Source: Candidatus Poribacteria bacterium
Lineage (GTDB): Bacteria; Poribacteria; WGA-4E; PCPOR2b
Assembly: GCA_022826645.1 (NCBI GenBank)
Contig: JAJDUM010000097.1
Coordinates: 62,001-126,000 of the forward strand
DNA length: 64,000 nt
Direction of reading: 5' to 3'
The first letter of the stretch is position 1. Each line of letters begins with the position of its first letter. The notes beneath the pieces were generated by a model. That model was given only the letters and a program-made list of their open reading frames with translations, had not been told where the DNA came from and did not search any database. Below, piece after piece: positions 1 through 8,017 of the stretch. Made by a program: the position numbers and the translations under genes.

Positions 1-1
1 T

Positions 2-169
2 GAGCCGCTACTTTCAATTATTGTCGTCGTTGACGAGCCGGCGGACGCTCCGCTCAGCAGCCAGGTTACCGCACCAATGTTCCAAAAAATTGCGACTGAA
101 GCAATGCGCTATTTGAGTCAACAAGATCTCTTTGCCCGGAAATCAACCGCAAGTTATGTGAAAAAGTAA
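2..169 (+). CDS. ftsI: Penicillin-binding protein (FtsI-like), C-terminal end, partial
   Basis: An open frame runs in from the window edge and gives 55 residues before TAA at 167. It contains IIVVVDEP followed by VTAPMFQKIATEAMRYL. This matches the end of the transpeptidase domain of class B penicillin-binding proteins, where a (V/I)VVDEP strand is followed by a 'VAAPVFKEIA'-like helix. The family cross-links septal peptidoglycan from the outer face of the inner membrane. Its place upstream of murE is the usual ftsI position in a division/cell-wall cluster. Only the tail is visible, so another class B PBP is possible. Confidence 0.6.
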   Translation, partial: EPLLSIIVVVDEPADAPLSSQVTAPMFQKIATEAMRYLSQQDLFARKSTASYVKK

Positions 170-210
170 TCGGCATTTCAGTGATTAGCACATCTTCAGA
201 AGATAAGCGG

Positions 211-1041
211 ATGAAAAATGTAGATGTAAAGTGCCTGCTTTGCATTACAATATTCACATTGGTCGTTGTCAATCCAGCTGAAAGTGACGTTCGGGTTACC
301 CCAGATGTGGTGGGTTTAGCCGTTGGGGGAGAGTTAGTTATTGTGGGGAAGTTGTTAGCAGCAGAGGAGAAAGCGGACGCGCAGATCCAAGTACAGTATA
401 CAGATGTCGTTGTAGAGGTTGTCCAAGTTATTCGGAACCTAACAGAACAGGGGATAAAGGTTGGTTCTACTATCAATTTTCGCCTCCCTGGCGCACCAAT
501 CGGTTACGGCAGATTTGAGGCAGAGTTTAGTAAAGAGGAGGTAGGCGATTTGCTTCTTTTGTCGCTAAAACGACCTCATCCCCGAAAGACGGCGGGTCGC
601 AGAAAAGGGTTTGACACCATTTTTGATGTTTTTGGGGGAAACTACGGGAAACATACGATTAGAATAAAAGGTGATGTCCCAATGATGTATCTGTCTGGAC
701 TGAAACGTAGGATCGTAAACCCACAATTCCAACGATCACGCAATAGGCGGTTACACATAGACCGTTATCAAGAGCTGGAGATCGGATTGCCCCTCGATTG
801 GGTCTTGGAAGTGATGAATATGGCAATTATCGTGGATTCTAGGAATCCGGTGCAAAACCCGAAAGCTCCCGGAGATATACCCGCAGAAATCAGGTTTCAG
901 TATGCACGGCTTAGAAGTTTAGAAAAGCTGGTTCGTAAATTAGCGTGGGATGGTAGGTCAGAAGCGACCGTTGTCAAAACTGCTCGTCAAGAGCTTACTA
1001 GGATTAAAAAGGAATTAAACTTAGAAGAAGGAGAGGACTAA
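211..1041 (+). CDS. Hypothetical secreted protein
   Basis: I do not recognise the family. The ATG at 211 is preferred over the GTG at 181 because it starts a signal-peptide-like stretch: charged MKNVDVK, then a hydrophobic run CLLCITIFTLVVV ending near A-E-S-D. The Cys residues in that stretch do not form a clear lipobox. The mature part (about 250 residues) is mixed beta-strand early (VRVTPDVVGLAVGGELVIVG) and becomes basic and helical at the C terminus, ending in a Lys/Glu-rich tail. It lies between the ftsI tail and murE on the same strand, with 93 bp before murE, so co-transcription is plausible. A role in the envelope is inference from signal peptide and location only. Confidence 0.6.
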   Translation: MKNVDVKCLLCITIFTLVVVNPAESDVRVTPDVVGLAVGGELVIVGKLLAAEEKADAQIQVQYTDVVVEVVQVIRNLTEQGIKVGSTINFRLPGAPIGYGRFEAEFSKEEVGDLLLLSLKRPHPRKTAGRRKGFDTIFDVFGGNYGKHTIRIKGDVPMMYLSGLKRRIVNPQFQRSRNRRLHIDRYQELEIGLPLDWVLEVMNMAIIVDSRNPVQNPKAPGDIPAEIRFQYARLRSLEKLVRKLAWDGRSEATVVKTARQELTRIKKELNLEEGED

Positions 1042-1134
1042 GACAAAATCACAGTTTTTCTTTTGCATGGTGATTATGTCTCTTCTGGTTTCACTCGTTA
1101 TAAGACTTTTTGAAGGTTGGAGGTGGAATAGATT

Positions 1135-2589
1135 GTGAACCTGCACCGGTTGCTCCAAGGCGTAGACATCCGCTCATCAACTGGAGGACTCGATAAAGAT
1201 ATTACTGGCGTTGCGAGCGATAGTCGAGCCGTGGAGCCGGGATACGCCTTTGTCTGCTATGAAGGGGTCAACGTTGATGGGCACACCTTTATTCCCCAAG
1301 CCCTCCAAAACGGCGCAACGACGATTATTGGGGAGAAGCCGCAACCGGTGCCGGCCGGCGTTACCTATATCCAAACGTCCAACGGCCGCATCGCATTCTC
1401 GCTCATCGCGGCGAACTGGTACGGGAATCCGGCGGATCGGCTGAAGCTGATCGGTATCACCGGCACGAACGGCAAGACCTCAACGGCGCATTTGGCACAT
1501 TCGATCTTCGAAGCTGCTGGCCTGAAGTCGGGGTTCATGGGCACGGTTGGAACCAGTTACGCAGATGTCTTTGTAGAGCCAACGATTACGACACTTGAGC
1601 CTTTGACACTTCACGACCTGTTCCGAGACATCGCCGATGCGGGTGTAGAGTATGTTATCATGGAAACCTCGTCTCAAGGACTCGCGCAACACCGATTGGC
1701 TGGACTCACCTTTGAAACGGCGGTTTTCACCAACCTGACACAGGACCATCTCGATTACCATGAGACGATGGAGGAGTACCTGAACGCCAAGATGATGCTG
1801 TTTCAGCAGCTCGATCCTGACAGCGGTCTGGCAGTTCTTAATGCAGACGATCCCGCCTCCGACGCGATCCGTGATAAAATTACCCCCCCAAACCTTACAT
1901 TTGGCGTTGTGCAACCGGCGGATTTATCTGTCAGCGACGTCGAATCCACGCTCAAACGGCTCTCATTCGTCGCCGACACCCCGAAGGGAAAGATCTCAGC
2001 GAACCTGCGTCTGTTGGGGGATTACAACCTGTATAACGCGCTCGCTGCGATCGGAATAGGGTTACACCATCACTGCTCGATCGAAACGATCCAGACGGGA
2101 TTGGCCTCCACAGTTGTGCCGGGACGATTTGAATTGGTTGACCGGGGACAGCCTTTCGCCGTTGTTGTGGACTATGCGCATACCCCCGACGGTTTGGAAA
2201 ACCTGTTGACCGCGGCGCGAAAGATTACGCAGGGCAATTTAATCTCAGTTTTTGGCTGCGGCGGGGACCGAGACCGTGGCAAACGTCCGAAGATGGGGAA
2301 TATCTCTGCGACCATTGCCGATCACAGTGTGATTACCTCCGATAACCCACGTACCGAAGAACCAGACGCGATCCTCGCTGACATTGTGGAAGGCTTGCCT
2401 AATAACACAAGTTACGATCTGATTCAGGACCGTCGAACTGCCATCGGTCATGCGATTGAGTTGGCAAAGGCAGGCGATCTTGTCACCATCGCGGGCAAGG
2501 GACATGAGCCGTATCAGGAAATCAACGGCGTCCGATACGGTTTTGATGACCGGGAAGTCGCAGCGGAATTTCTTGGGCAGTTGAAGTAG
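1135..2589 (+). CDS. murE: UDP-N-acetylmuramoyl-tripeptide synthetase MurE
   Basis: Cytoplasmic Mur ligase that adds the third residue of the peptidoglycan stem peptide to UDP-MurNAc-L-Ala-D-Glu, using ATP. All three Mur ligase domains are present in 484 residues, the usual length. The N-terminal domain binds the UDP-sugar, the ATP loop GTNGKTST begins at residue 110, and the C-terminal domain carries DNPR at 403-406. DNPR is the known signature for meso-diaminopimelate rather than lysine. The GTG start at 1135 follows a good ribosome site, GGAGGTGG. Part of the 3' end is found again as a degraded copy near 3095-3190. Confidence 0.95.
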   Translation: MNLHRLLQGVDIRSSTGGLDKDITGVASDSRAVEPGYAFVCYEGVNVDGHTFIPQALQNGATTIIGEKPQPVPAGVTYIQTSNGRIAFSLIAANWYGNPADRLKLIGITGTNGKTSTAHLAHSIFEAAGLKSGFMGTVGTSYADVFVEPTITTLEPLTLHDLFRDIADAGVEYVIMETSSQGLAQHRLAGLTFETAVFTNLTQDHLDYHETMEEYLNAKMMLFQQLDPDSGLAVLNADDPASDAIRDKITPPNLTFGVVQPADLSVSDVESTLKRLSFVADTPKGKISANLRLLGDYNLYNALAAIGIGLHHHCSIETIQTGLASTVVPGRFELVDRGQPFAVVVDYAHTPDGLENLLTAARKITQGNLISVFGCGGDRDRGKRPKMGNISATIADHSVITSDNPRTEEPDAILADIVEGLPNNTSYDLIQDRRTAIGHAIELAKAGDLVTIAGKGHEPYQEINGVRYGFDDREVAAEFLGQLK

Positions 2590-2639
2590 CACTATAGCAA
2601 TAATTTGCCTCAACCACAGTGCCGGGAGGTGAGTTTAAC

Positions 2640-2852
2640 ATGGAATCAGGCTTCGTTGTTTTCACATTATTACTCTCAATAGTTGTTTATATTTTCCTTT
2701 TTTGGATTATTATGCGAGCTATTCGCGCACTTGAAAAGATCGCAGACAATCTCTGGGCAATTTCAAGGACGAATACACGATCTGTTGAAGCGATCGAAAA
2801 GGTCGCAGATAGGATTGGGAGAATCGCAGACAACGAGAATGCCAGAGAGTAG
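2640..2852 (+). CDS. Small single-pass membrane protein, copy 1
   Basis: The 70-residue product starts at the ATG at 2640, just after the strong ribosome site GGGAGGTGAG. An N-terminal hydrophobic helix (FVVFTLLLSIVVYIFLFWII) is followed by MRAIRALEKIADNL, a basic amphipathic stretch, and the end DNENARE. Two more genes downstream encode the same plan: helix, R-A-(I/V)-R-A-(I/L)-E-(K/R)-I-A, then DN-x-N-x-RE. This copy is longer because the amphipathic unit is doubled (ALEKIADNL, then AIEKVADRI). I know no named family. It could be a regulator of a neighbouring cell-wall enzyme or a membrane toxin; nothing in the sequence decides this. Confidence 0.7.
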   Translation: MESGFVVFTLLLSIVVYIFLFWIIMRAIRALEKIADNLWAISRTNTRSVEAIEKVADRIGRIADNENARE

Positions 2853-2908
2853 CGGGACAAGCTAATCTGTGTAATCGTCAACTATGGTGTCAGGAGGTGA
2901 CAAATAAT

Positions 2909-3058
2909 ATGGACTTCATTGGTGCTTTCTTCCCACTCTTATTGATAGCACCCGTTTATATTTATTCTTTCTGGCTTCTTTTGCGAGCGGTTCGCGCGAT
3001 AGAAAGAATCGCAGCCAAAATCGAGAAAATCGTGGACAACCAAAACACCAGAGAATAG
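2909..3058 (+). CDS. Small single-pass membrane protein, copy 2
   Basis: A 49-residue open frame with ATG at 2909 preceded by CAGGAGGTGA. The product is a hydrophobic helix (FFPLLLIAPVYIYSFWLLL), then RAVRAIERIAAKIEKI and the end DNQNTRE. It is clearly a paralogue of the genes at 2640 and 3237: same order, same charged motif, same tail. The shared ribosome site and reading frame argue that it is translated despite its length. Function unknown. Confidence 0.65.
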   Translation: MDFIGAFFPLLLIAPVYIYSFWLLLRAVRAIERIAAKIEKIVDNQNTRE

Positions 3059-3094
3059 AAACAAATTGACCTGTTCAATTGCATCGTTGACAAG

Positions 3095-3190
3095 AGGGCA
3101 TGAGCCATCTCAAGAATTCAATAGCGTCCGATCTGATTTCGATGGTTGGTAAGTTGGAGCGGAATTTCTTGAGCAGTTGAAGTGGCACCC
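3095..3190 (+). pseudogene. Degraded duplicate of the murE 3' end
   Basis: About 95 bases here align with the last part of murE and its stop region (about 2498-2592). Shared blocks include CATGAGCC, GCGTCCGAT, GCGGAATTTCTTG, GCAGTTGAAGT and GCAC. The homology continues through the spacer into GGAGGTGAGTTT just before the small gene at 3237, mirroring the spacer before copy 1. The stop codon position has become TGG and there is no start. This is a relic of a tandem duplication that carried the murE tail together with the first small membrane-protein gene. Confidence 0.8.
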
Positions 3191-3236
3191 GTGAAATAAG
3201 TTTGTTCAGTTACCGCATCAGGAGGTGAGTTTTAAC

Positions 3237-3374
3237 GTGGAAATGTTTTTTGCTGTAATCGGATTAACAATGTATATTTTTCTCTTTTCGCTTCTGTGGC
3301 GTACTGTTCGCGCAATTGAAAAGATCGCAGCCAAAATCGAGCAAATTCCAGACAACGAGAATGCCAGAGAGTGA
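3237..3374 (+). CDS. Small single-pass membrane protein, copy 3
   Basis: A 45-residue frame from GTG at 3237, behind CAGGAGGTGAG. It encodes a hydrophobic helix (MFFAVIGLTMYIFLFSLLW), then RTVRAIEKIAAKIEQI and the end DNENARE. The last seven residues are identical to copy 1 and the middle is close to copy 2. The upstream murE relic shows this gene arose by duplication of the murE tail plus copy 1. It lies 85 bp before murF on the same strand. Function unknown. Confidence 0.65.
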   Translation: MEMFFAVIGLTMYIFLFSLLWRTVRAIEKIAAKIEQIPDNENARE

Positions 3375-3459
3375 GGTTAAACAGATCTTTTCAACCCTTC
3401 CATGCTAGAGTGTTTTTCCATCACTGCCCATCCCAGCAGGTTGGGTACAGAAGATAATT

Positions 3460-4848
3460 GTGTACAACTCGCCCATTATTATGCACCTCACAATCGCTGA
3501 AATCCTACAGGCAACGCAAGGCAAGCTCATCCAAGGCAATCCCAACACAGTAATAACACACGTCTCGACAGACTCACGGACCCTTAAAAAGGACGACCTT
3601 TTTGTCGCACTCGTTGGAGAGAAATTCGACGGACATAACTTCTTGGAGGGTGTGTGTCAACAAGGCGCGATTGGGGCGGTTGTCTCGAAGCCAGGAACCG
3701 ATGTTTCCCAACTAACATCACCAATCGTTATCCAAGTAAGTGATACGTTGGTTGCCTTGGGAGATATAGCCAACTGTCACCGACGCAAGTTCGATCTGCC
3801 AATCGTCGCCATCACAGGCAGCAACGGCAAAACCACGACAAAGGACATAACAAGCTCTGTGTTGGCGCAACGGTTTTCCGTCTTCAAATCCGAGAAAAGC
3901 TACAATAACCAGATCGGTATTCCCACGCGATTGATGCAGCTCAGTGAAAGGGAGGAGGTTGCTGTGTTGGAGATTGGCACCAGTTGGCCCGGAGAGATCG
4001 AGCGACTTTCACAGATAACGGCACCGACCCTCGGTGTGATTACCAATATAGGACCCGCACACCTGGAGTTGCTCGGTTCAATCGAAGGGGTCGCCGAAGA
4101 GAAAGGGGCACTGTTAACGCATGTCGAACATGCCATCCTCAACGCGGACGATCCGATGACACCGACGCTTGCTGCTCGTGCGTGTGGTCAAATCACCACA
4201 TTTGGTTGGCAGAATGAGGCGTATGTGTCTGCGGACGACATTGAAATCGACAATATCGGAAAGCCCACGTTCACGCTGAAGATTGGCGGAGACGAAATTG
4301 ACCGAGTGCATCTGCCCTGTCTAGGCAAACACAACATCCACAACGCACTTGCTGCTGCCGGGGTTGGGCTCTGGATAGGCTTGACGCCAACAGAGATCTG
4401 TACTGGATTAGAGCGCTTTCAGCCGGCGGATATGCGGATGCAGCCGATTGTGCACAACGATCTACGTATCATCAACGACGCCTATAACTCAAACCCGGAG
4501 TCCCTCAAGTCCGCTCTGATATTTCTTAGTGATATCGGAACAACTGGCAAGCGAATTGCAATCTTGGGTGATATGCTTGAACTTGGCGAACACTCTCACG
4601 CGCTCCACCTTAAAACGGGCCAAGCTATTCCAACCAATATCAACCTATTGATTACTGTTGGACCCCATAGCTCCGCAATTGCTGATGGGGCAGAGGGCAT
4701 CGTTGAATCCGTCATCTCCTGTGATACACCAAAGCAAGCAGCACAACAGCTAATCAAATACGCTCAACCCGGTGATGCGGTGCTTATCAAGGGGTCACGC
4801 GGGATAAAATTGGAGCAGGTCTTGGAAGAACTGATGGCTGACACCTGA
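3460..4848 (+). CDS. murF: UDP-N-acetylmuramoyl-tripeptide-D-alanyl-D-alanine ligase MurF
   Basis: Cytoplasmic ATP-dependent ligase that attaches the D-Ala-D-Ala dipeptide and completes the UDP-MurNAc-pentapeptide. It shows the MurF N-terminal motif DSRTLKKDDLFVAL, the ATP loop GSNGKTTTK near residue 120, VLEIGTSWPGEI, TNIGPAHLELLGS, and the C-terminal NDAYNSNPES and GDMLELG motifs. Length 462 is normal. The GTG at 3460 is one possible start. The ATG at 3481 (MHLTIAEILQATQG) fits the usual MurF N terminus better; neither has a strong ribosome site. It follows the small-protein array and precedes mraY. Confidence 0.93.
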   Translation: MYNSPIIMHLTIAEILQATQGKLIQGNPNTVITHVSTDSRTLKKDDLFVALVGEKFDGHNFLEGVCQQGAIGAVVSKPGTDVSQLTSPIVIQVSDTLVALGDIANCHRRKFDLPIVAITGSNGKTTTKDITSSVLAQRFSVFKSEKSYNNQIGIPTRLMQLSEREEVAVLEIGTSWPGEIERLSQITAPTLGVITNIGPAHLELLGSIEGVAEEKGALLTHVEHAILNADDPMTPTLAARACGQITTFGWQNEAYVSADDIEIDNIGKPTFTLKIGGDEIDRVHLPCLGKHNIHNALAAAGVGLWIGLTPTEICTGLERFQPADMRMQPIVHNDLRIINDAYNSNPESLKSALIFLSDIGTTGKRIAILGDMLELGEHSHALHLKTGQAIPTNINLLITVGPHSSAIADGAEGIVESVISCDTPKQAAQQLIKYAQPGDAVLIKGSRGIKLEQVLEELMADT

Positions 4849-4971
4849 GATCAGGTGCTTAACACTTTGGGAAATCGAGCTTGAACTTGCCGGCTAAGCG
4901 TTCCCTACCTCTCGTCACTTCCAATTTCTATAAATCGTTATGAATTCAAAGGGTAAACCTTAATACCAGAT

Positions 4972-6075
4972 ATGCTCTACTATCTATTTTTTGAACAGTT
5001 AACCGATTTTTTTTCGCCGCTGAATGTCTTTCGTTACATCAGCTTTCGGTCCATCTACGCAACGGTAACCGCACTACTTATTGCCTTAATTTTGGGTCCC
5101 TTCGTTATTCGCCAACTGAGACGATTAAAGATTGGACAGCATGTCCGGGATGATGGTCCCGAAACGCACTTCAGCAAGGAAGGTACGCCGACGATGGGTG
5201 GCGTACTTATTATTTCATCCGTACTGATTTCAATTTTGCTCTGGGCACGGCTCGATCAGCCCTATATTCTTATCCTCACTTTTAGTCTTGTGTGGTTTGG
5301 TGGACTCGGTTTTCTGGACGATTACCGAAAAATTACTAAGCAGCAATCGCTGGGGTTGAAGGGTTGGCACAAGATCTTCTTGCAAGCGGTCGGCGCACTC
5401 GCGATCGCCTATTTTCTCTACCAATGGGGTCCCATTCCCAAAGATGGTTTGACTGAAAAAACATCGATTATTATTCCTTTTTTCAAGCAGCTTCGCCCAG
5501 ACCTCGGTATATTTTTTATTCCATTTGCAGCGTTCGTCATTGTCGGTGCGTCCAACGCAGTGAATCTTACGGACGGACTTGACGGTTTAGCAATTGGCTG
5601 CACGTTGTTTGTCGCAGCGACATTTGGTGTGCTTGGCTACCTAACAAGCCACCAACAGTTAGCAAATTACCTCGATATTGCTCACCTTCCAGCCAGCGGC
5701 GAGGCTGCGACTATCTTCTGTGCCGCGTTGATCGGCGCTGGTGTAGGCTTTTTGTGGTATAATTGTCATCCGGCACAGGTCTTCATGGGAGATACAGGAT
5801 CGTTAGCCCTCGGTGCGGCACTCGGAACCATTTCCATTTTAATCAAAGAGGAGATTTTGCTTGTGATTGTCGGCGGGATCTTTGTTGCGGAAGCGCTCTC
5901 CGTCATCATCCAAGTTGCCTCCTATAAAACGCGGAAAAAACGGGTGTTCAGAATGTCACCACTACATCACCATTTTGAGCAACTCGGCTGGCCTGAGCCG
6001 AAGGTAGTCCTCCGTTTCTGGATTATTGGGTTGATTCTGATGCTCGTTGCACTGAGTACCCTCAAACTAAGATAG
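4972..6075 (+). CDS. mraY: Phospho-N-acetylmuramoyl-pentapeptide-transferase MraY
   Basis: Integral membrane enzyme that transfers phospho-MurNAc-pentapeptide to undecaprenyl phosphate, making lipid I. The catalytic motifs are all present: LDDYRK with Asp116-Asp117, NAVNLTDGLDGLA at 196-208, FMGDTGSLALG from 271, and the HHHFE motif with His332-334. About ten hydrophobic segments and 367 residues match the family. It is 123 bp after murF. In most bacteria murD, ftsW and murG follow; here an SDR gene follows instead. Confidence 0.96.
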   Translation: MLYYLFFEQLTDFFSPLNVFRYISFRSIYATVTALLIALILGPFVIRQLRRLKIGQHVRDDGPETHFSKEGTPTMGGVLIISSVLISILLWARLDQPYILILTFSLVWFGGLGFLDDYRKITKQQSLGLKGWHKIFLQAVGALAIAYFLYQWGPIPKDGLTEKTSIIIPFFKQLRPDLGIFFIPFAAFVIVGASNAVNLTDGLDGLAIGCTLFVAATFGVLGYLTSHQQLANYLDIAHLPASGEAATIFCAALIGAGVGFLWYNCHPAQVFMGDTGSLALGAALGTISILIKEEILLVIVGGIFVAEALSVIIQVASYKTRKKRVFRMSPLHHHFEQLGWPEPKVVLRFWIIGLILMLVALSTLKLR

Positions 6076-6101
6076 GGGAAAAAAGAGATAAGGGGAAAAT
6101 C

Positions 6102-6848
6102 ATGCGATTACAGAATAAAGTTGCCCTCGTCACCGGTGGGGCGACCGGCATCGGTGCTGCAACAGCCGTAATGTATGCGCGAGAAGGAGCAAAAGTTGTC
6201 ATAGCCGATCTGAATGAGACGGATGGGAAGGCAACCGCTCAGTCTATTGAAGCGGAGGGCGGTACCGCCCAGTTTGTACGAACCGACGTGTCTCAAGAGG
6301 CGGACGTTGCTGCACTGATGGAAGAGGTGAAACAGCGCTTTGGTCAGCTTGATGTGCTGGTAACCTGTGCCGGGATCCTGCTGGGCGCAGCGATCCGTAT
6401 CGATCAGTTTGACGCGGACGATTGGGATGCAGTCATCAAGGTCAACTTGAGGGGGACGTTCCTGTGCACTAAACATGCTGTTCCGTTGATGGAAGAGAGC
6501 GGTGGTGGGGTGATTGTGCTGATTGCATCGGGGGCTGGGGTCACAGGTCCCAGTGCATCGGTCGCCTACGGTGCCAGCAAAGGTGGTGTGCGAGGTTTGG
6601 GATTTACCTTGAAAAATCAGGTCGAACCGTTAGGTATCCGTGTGCATGTCGTTTGTCCGGGTAACCTCAATACGCCCCTAAAGCTCAGGGCGATCGCTGA
6701 AATCGCAGAAAGGGGCGGGGAGTCTCCTGAAGCGGCTGTTGCTGATGCACAATCCACCCTATTCAAGCCAGAAGAGGTTGCCAAGGTGCTGACAGATCTT
6801 GCCTCTGATGCGGGAGCGAATGCCGACGAACTCGTATTTACAAAGTAG
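6102..6848 (+). CDS. SDR family NAD(P)-dependent oxidoreductase
   Basis: Classical short-chain dehydrogenase/reductase of 248 residues. The Rossmann glycine motif TGGATGIG starts at residue 11, Asp36 after the second strand (VVIADL) suggests NAD(H) preference, and an NAG-equivalent CAG lies in LVTCAGIL. The catalytic residues are Ser in VLIASGAG and Tyr156-x3-Lys160 (YGASK). The substrate cannot be told from sequence. It begins 26 bp after mraY, so it may be read through from the cell-wall genes, although its function is probably unrelated. Confidence 0.9.
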   Translation: MRLQNKVALVTGGATGIGAATAVMYAREGAKVVIADLNETDGKATAQSIEAEGGTAQFVRTDVSQEADVAALMEEVKQRFGQLDVLVTCAGILLGAAIRIDQFDADDWDAVIKVNLRGTFLCTKHAVPLMEESGGGVIVLIASGAGVTGPSASVAYGASKGGVRGLGFTLKNQVEPLGIRVHVVCPGNLNTPLKLRAIAEIAERGGESPEAAVADAQSTLFKPEEVAKVLTDLASDAGANADELVFTK

Positions 6849-6908
6849 TCTAAGCTGTCGGCTGTGTTCTATTCACTTGTTGCAAAATTCTACTATGGGA
6901 AATAAATC

Positions 6909-6938
6909 TTTACATTTTTGATGATTTTAGTATATAAT
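6909..6938 (+). promoter_or_regulatory. Sigma-70-type promoter for dcd
   Basis: TTTACA at 6909-6914 and a perfect TATAAT at 6933-6938 are separated by 18 bp, in an AT-rich stretch about 60 bp before the dcd start at 6996. It is the best -10 box in this part of the window and suggests dcd has its own transcript. Confidence 0.6.
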
Positions 6939-6995
6939 GAATAATGTACTGCTGCGGGAAAGATCAGATTGAGCAGCAATGAAAAGGGAAGGCGG

Positions 6996-7571
6996 ATGGT
7001 TTTATCAGATCGGGATATTGTTCGTTACCAGGAGATGGGGAAAATCAAAATTACTCCTGCCCCAGATCTTACCAAGCAGCTCGGTTCCTGTTCCATTGAT
7101 TTCCGGCTAGGGAATACCTTCCGGTTATTTGAGCACAGTAAGTATCCCTATATTGATCTTCGTGAGGATATTGATCCCAATGAACTGATGCACAAAATGG
7201 AAGTGCCCGACGGTGAAGCGTTTACCATGCAGCCGGGTGAATTTGTCCTCGCTGCGACCCTCGAAACGCTTGAACTTTCCGATGATGTGATGGCGCGTCT
7301 TGAAGGTCGTAGTAGCCTTGGCAGACTTGGTATCATCGTCCACAGCACAGCGGGGCTTTTCGATCCGGGCTGGGTTGGGACGGCTACATTGGAACTGGGT
7401 AATCTTGGTCGTATGCCCGTTAAACTCTATCCCGGAATGCGAATTTGTGCATTTACGTTTGAAGAGTTATCCTCTCCTGCAGAAGTGCCCTATCGGCGAA
7501 AGCCGGGGAACAAGTATGCGGGGCAAGTTGAACCAGAAGCCAGTCGTTTTGTGAAAGATCTCAATCAGTAA
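6996..7571 (+). CDS. dcd: dCTP deaminase
   Basis: Trimeric cytoplasmic enzyme of the dUTPase fold that deaminates dCTP, supplying dUMP/dUTP for thymidylate synthesis. Motifs: SCSIDFRLGN near the N terminus, GRSSLGRLGIIVHSTAG, DPGWVGTATLELGN with the catalytic Glu, PGMRICAFTF and KYAGQ. The HSTAG and PGM arrangement resembles the bifunctional (dUMP-forming) enzymes, but this is not certain. The ATG at 6996 is chosen over the upstream TTG at 6969 because GGGAAGG lies just ahead of it and MVLSDRDI is a typical N terminus. Product 191 residues, normal length. Confidence 0.92.
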   Translation: MVLSDRDIVRYQEMGKIKITPAPDLTKQLGSCSIDFRLGNTFRLFEHSKYPYIDLREDIDPNELMHKMEVPDGEAFTMQPGEFVLAATLETLELSDDVMARLEGRSSLGRLGIIVHSTAGLFDPGWVGTATLELGNLGRMPVKLYPGMRICAFTFEELSSPAEVPYRRKPGNKYAGQVEPEASRFVKDLNQ

Positions 7572-8017
7572 TCAGTTCCATTGCTAAAAACTTTGGCAGT
7601 TGTATGCCCAATAATTCAGCATCTGTGAATGAAGGGGTTTGTACTATATTGCTACTTTTTGACTCAAACAGCACCCCCCATACAGTTAGAAAATCAGGAG
7701 TAAACTACCCATCAGAGCCAAATCTCTACTGCATATCAGCAAAAGACCGAGTGGAGAAAATTGGGGGCTAATTTTTCATTTCAAGAGCAATATAACTATT
7801 GGCATATCGTTTGCTCATATTTCTGAAGTGATCCGTTTTCAAATTCCATTGTTGCCAGTAACATGTTGAGTAGGGTGTATGAAAAATGGTAAAAGTCTCC
7901 CTTGGAGAGAGGTTTTTCGGAAATCCTCTTAGTGGGACTGCTGGGCAGTGCTGACCCTGCTTAAGTTTGATCGTCATTTTCCTATCTCAATATTTTAAAT
8001 CCTTAAGGAGAGTTTAG
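7572..8017 (+). other. 446 bp gap before glnA, no gene seen
   Basis: I see no convincing coding region. A 69-codon frame on the minus strand (7768-7977) has no recognisable product. A short inverted repeat, ACTGC-TGG-GCAGT, sits near 7938-7950, about 70 bp before glnA. The ribosome site AAGGAGAG precedes the glnA ATG. I looked for a sigma-54 (GG-N10-GC) site, expected for some glnA promoters, and found none with correct spacing. Confidence 0.4.

Noticed and set aside
7572-8017. Possible sigma-54 promoter before glnA
   Set aside because: GG...GC pairs were found but with 9 or 13 bp spacing, not the 10 bp needed.
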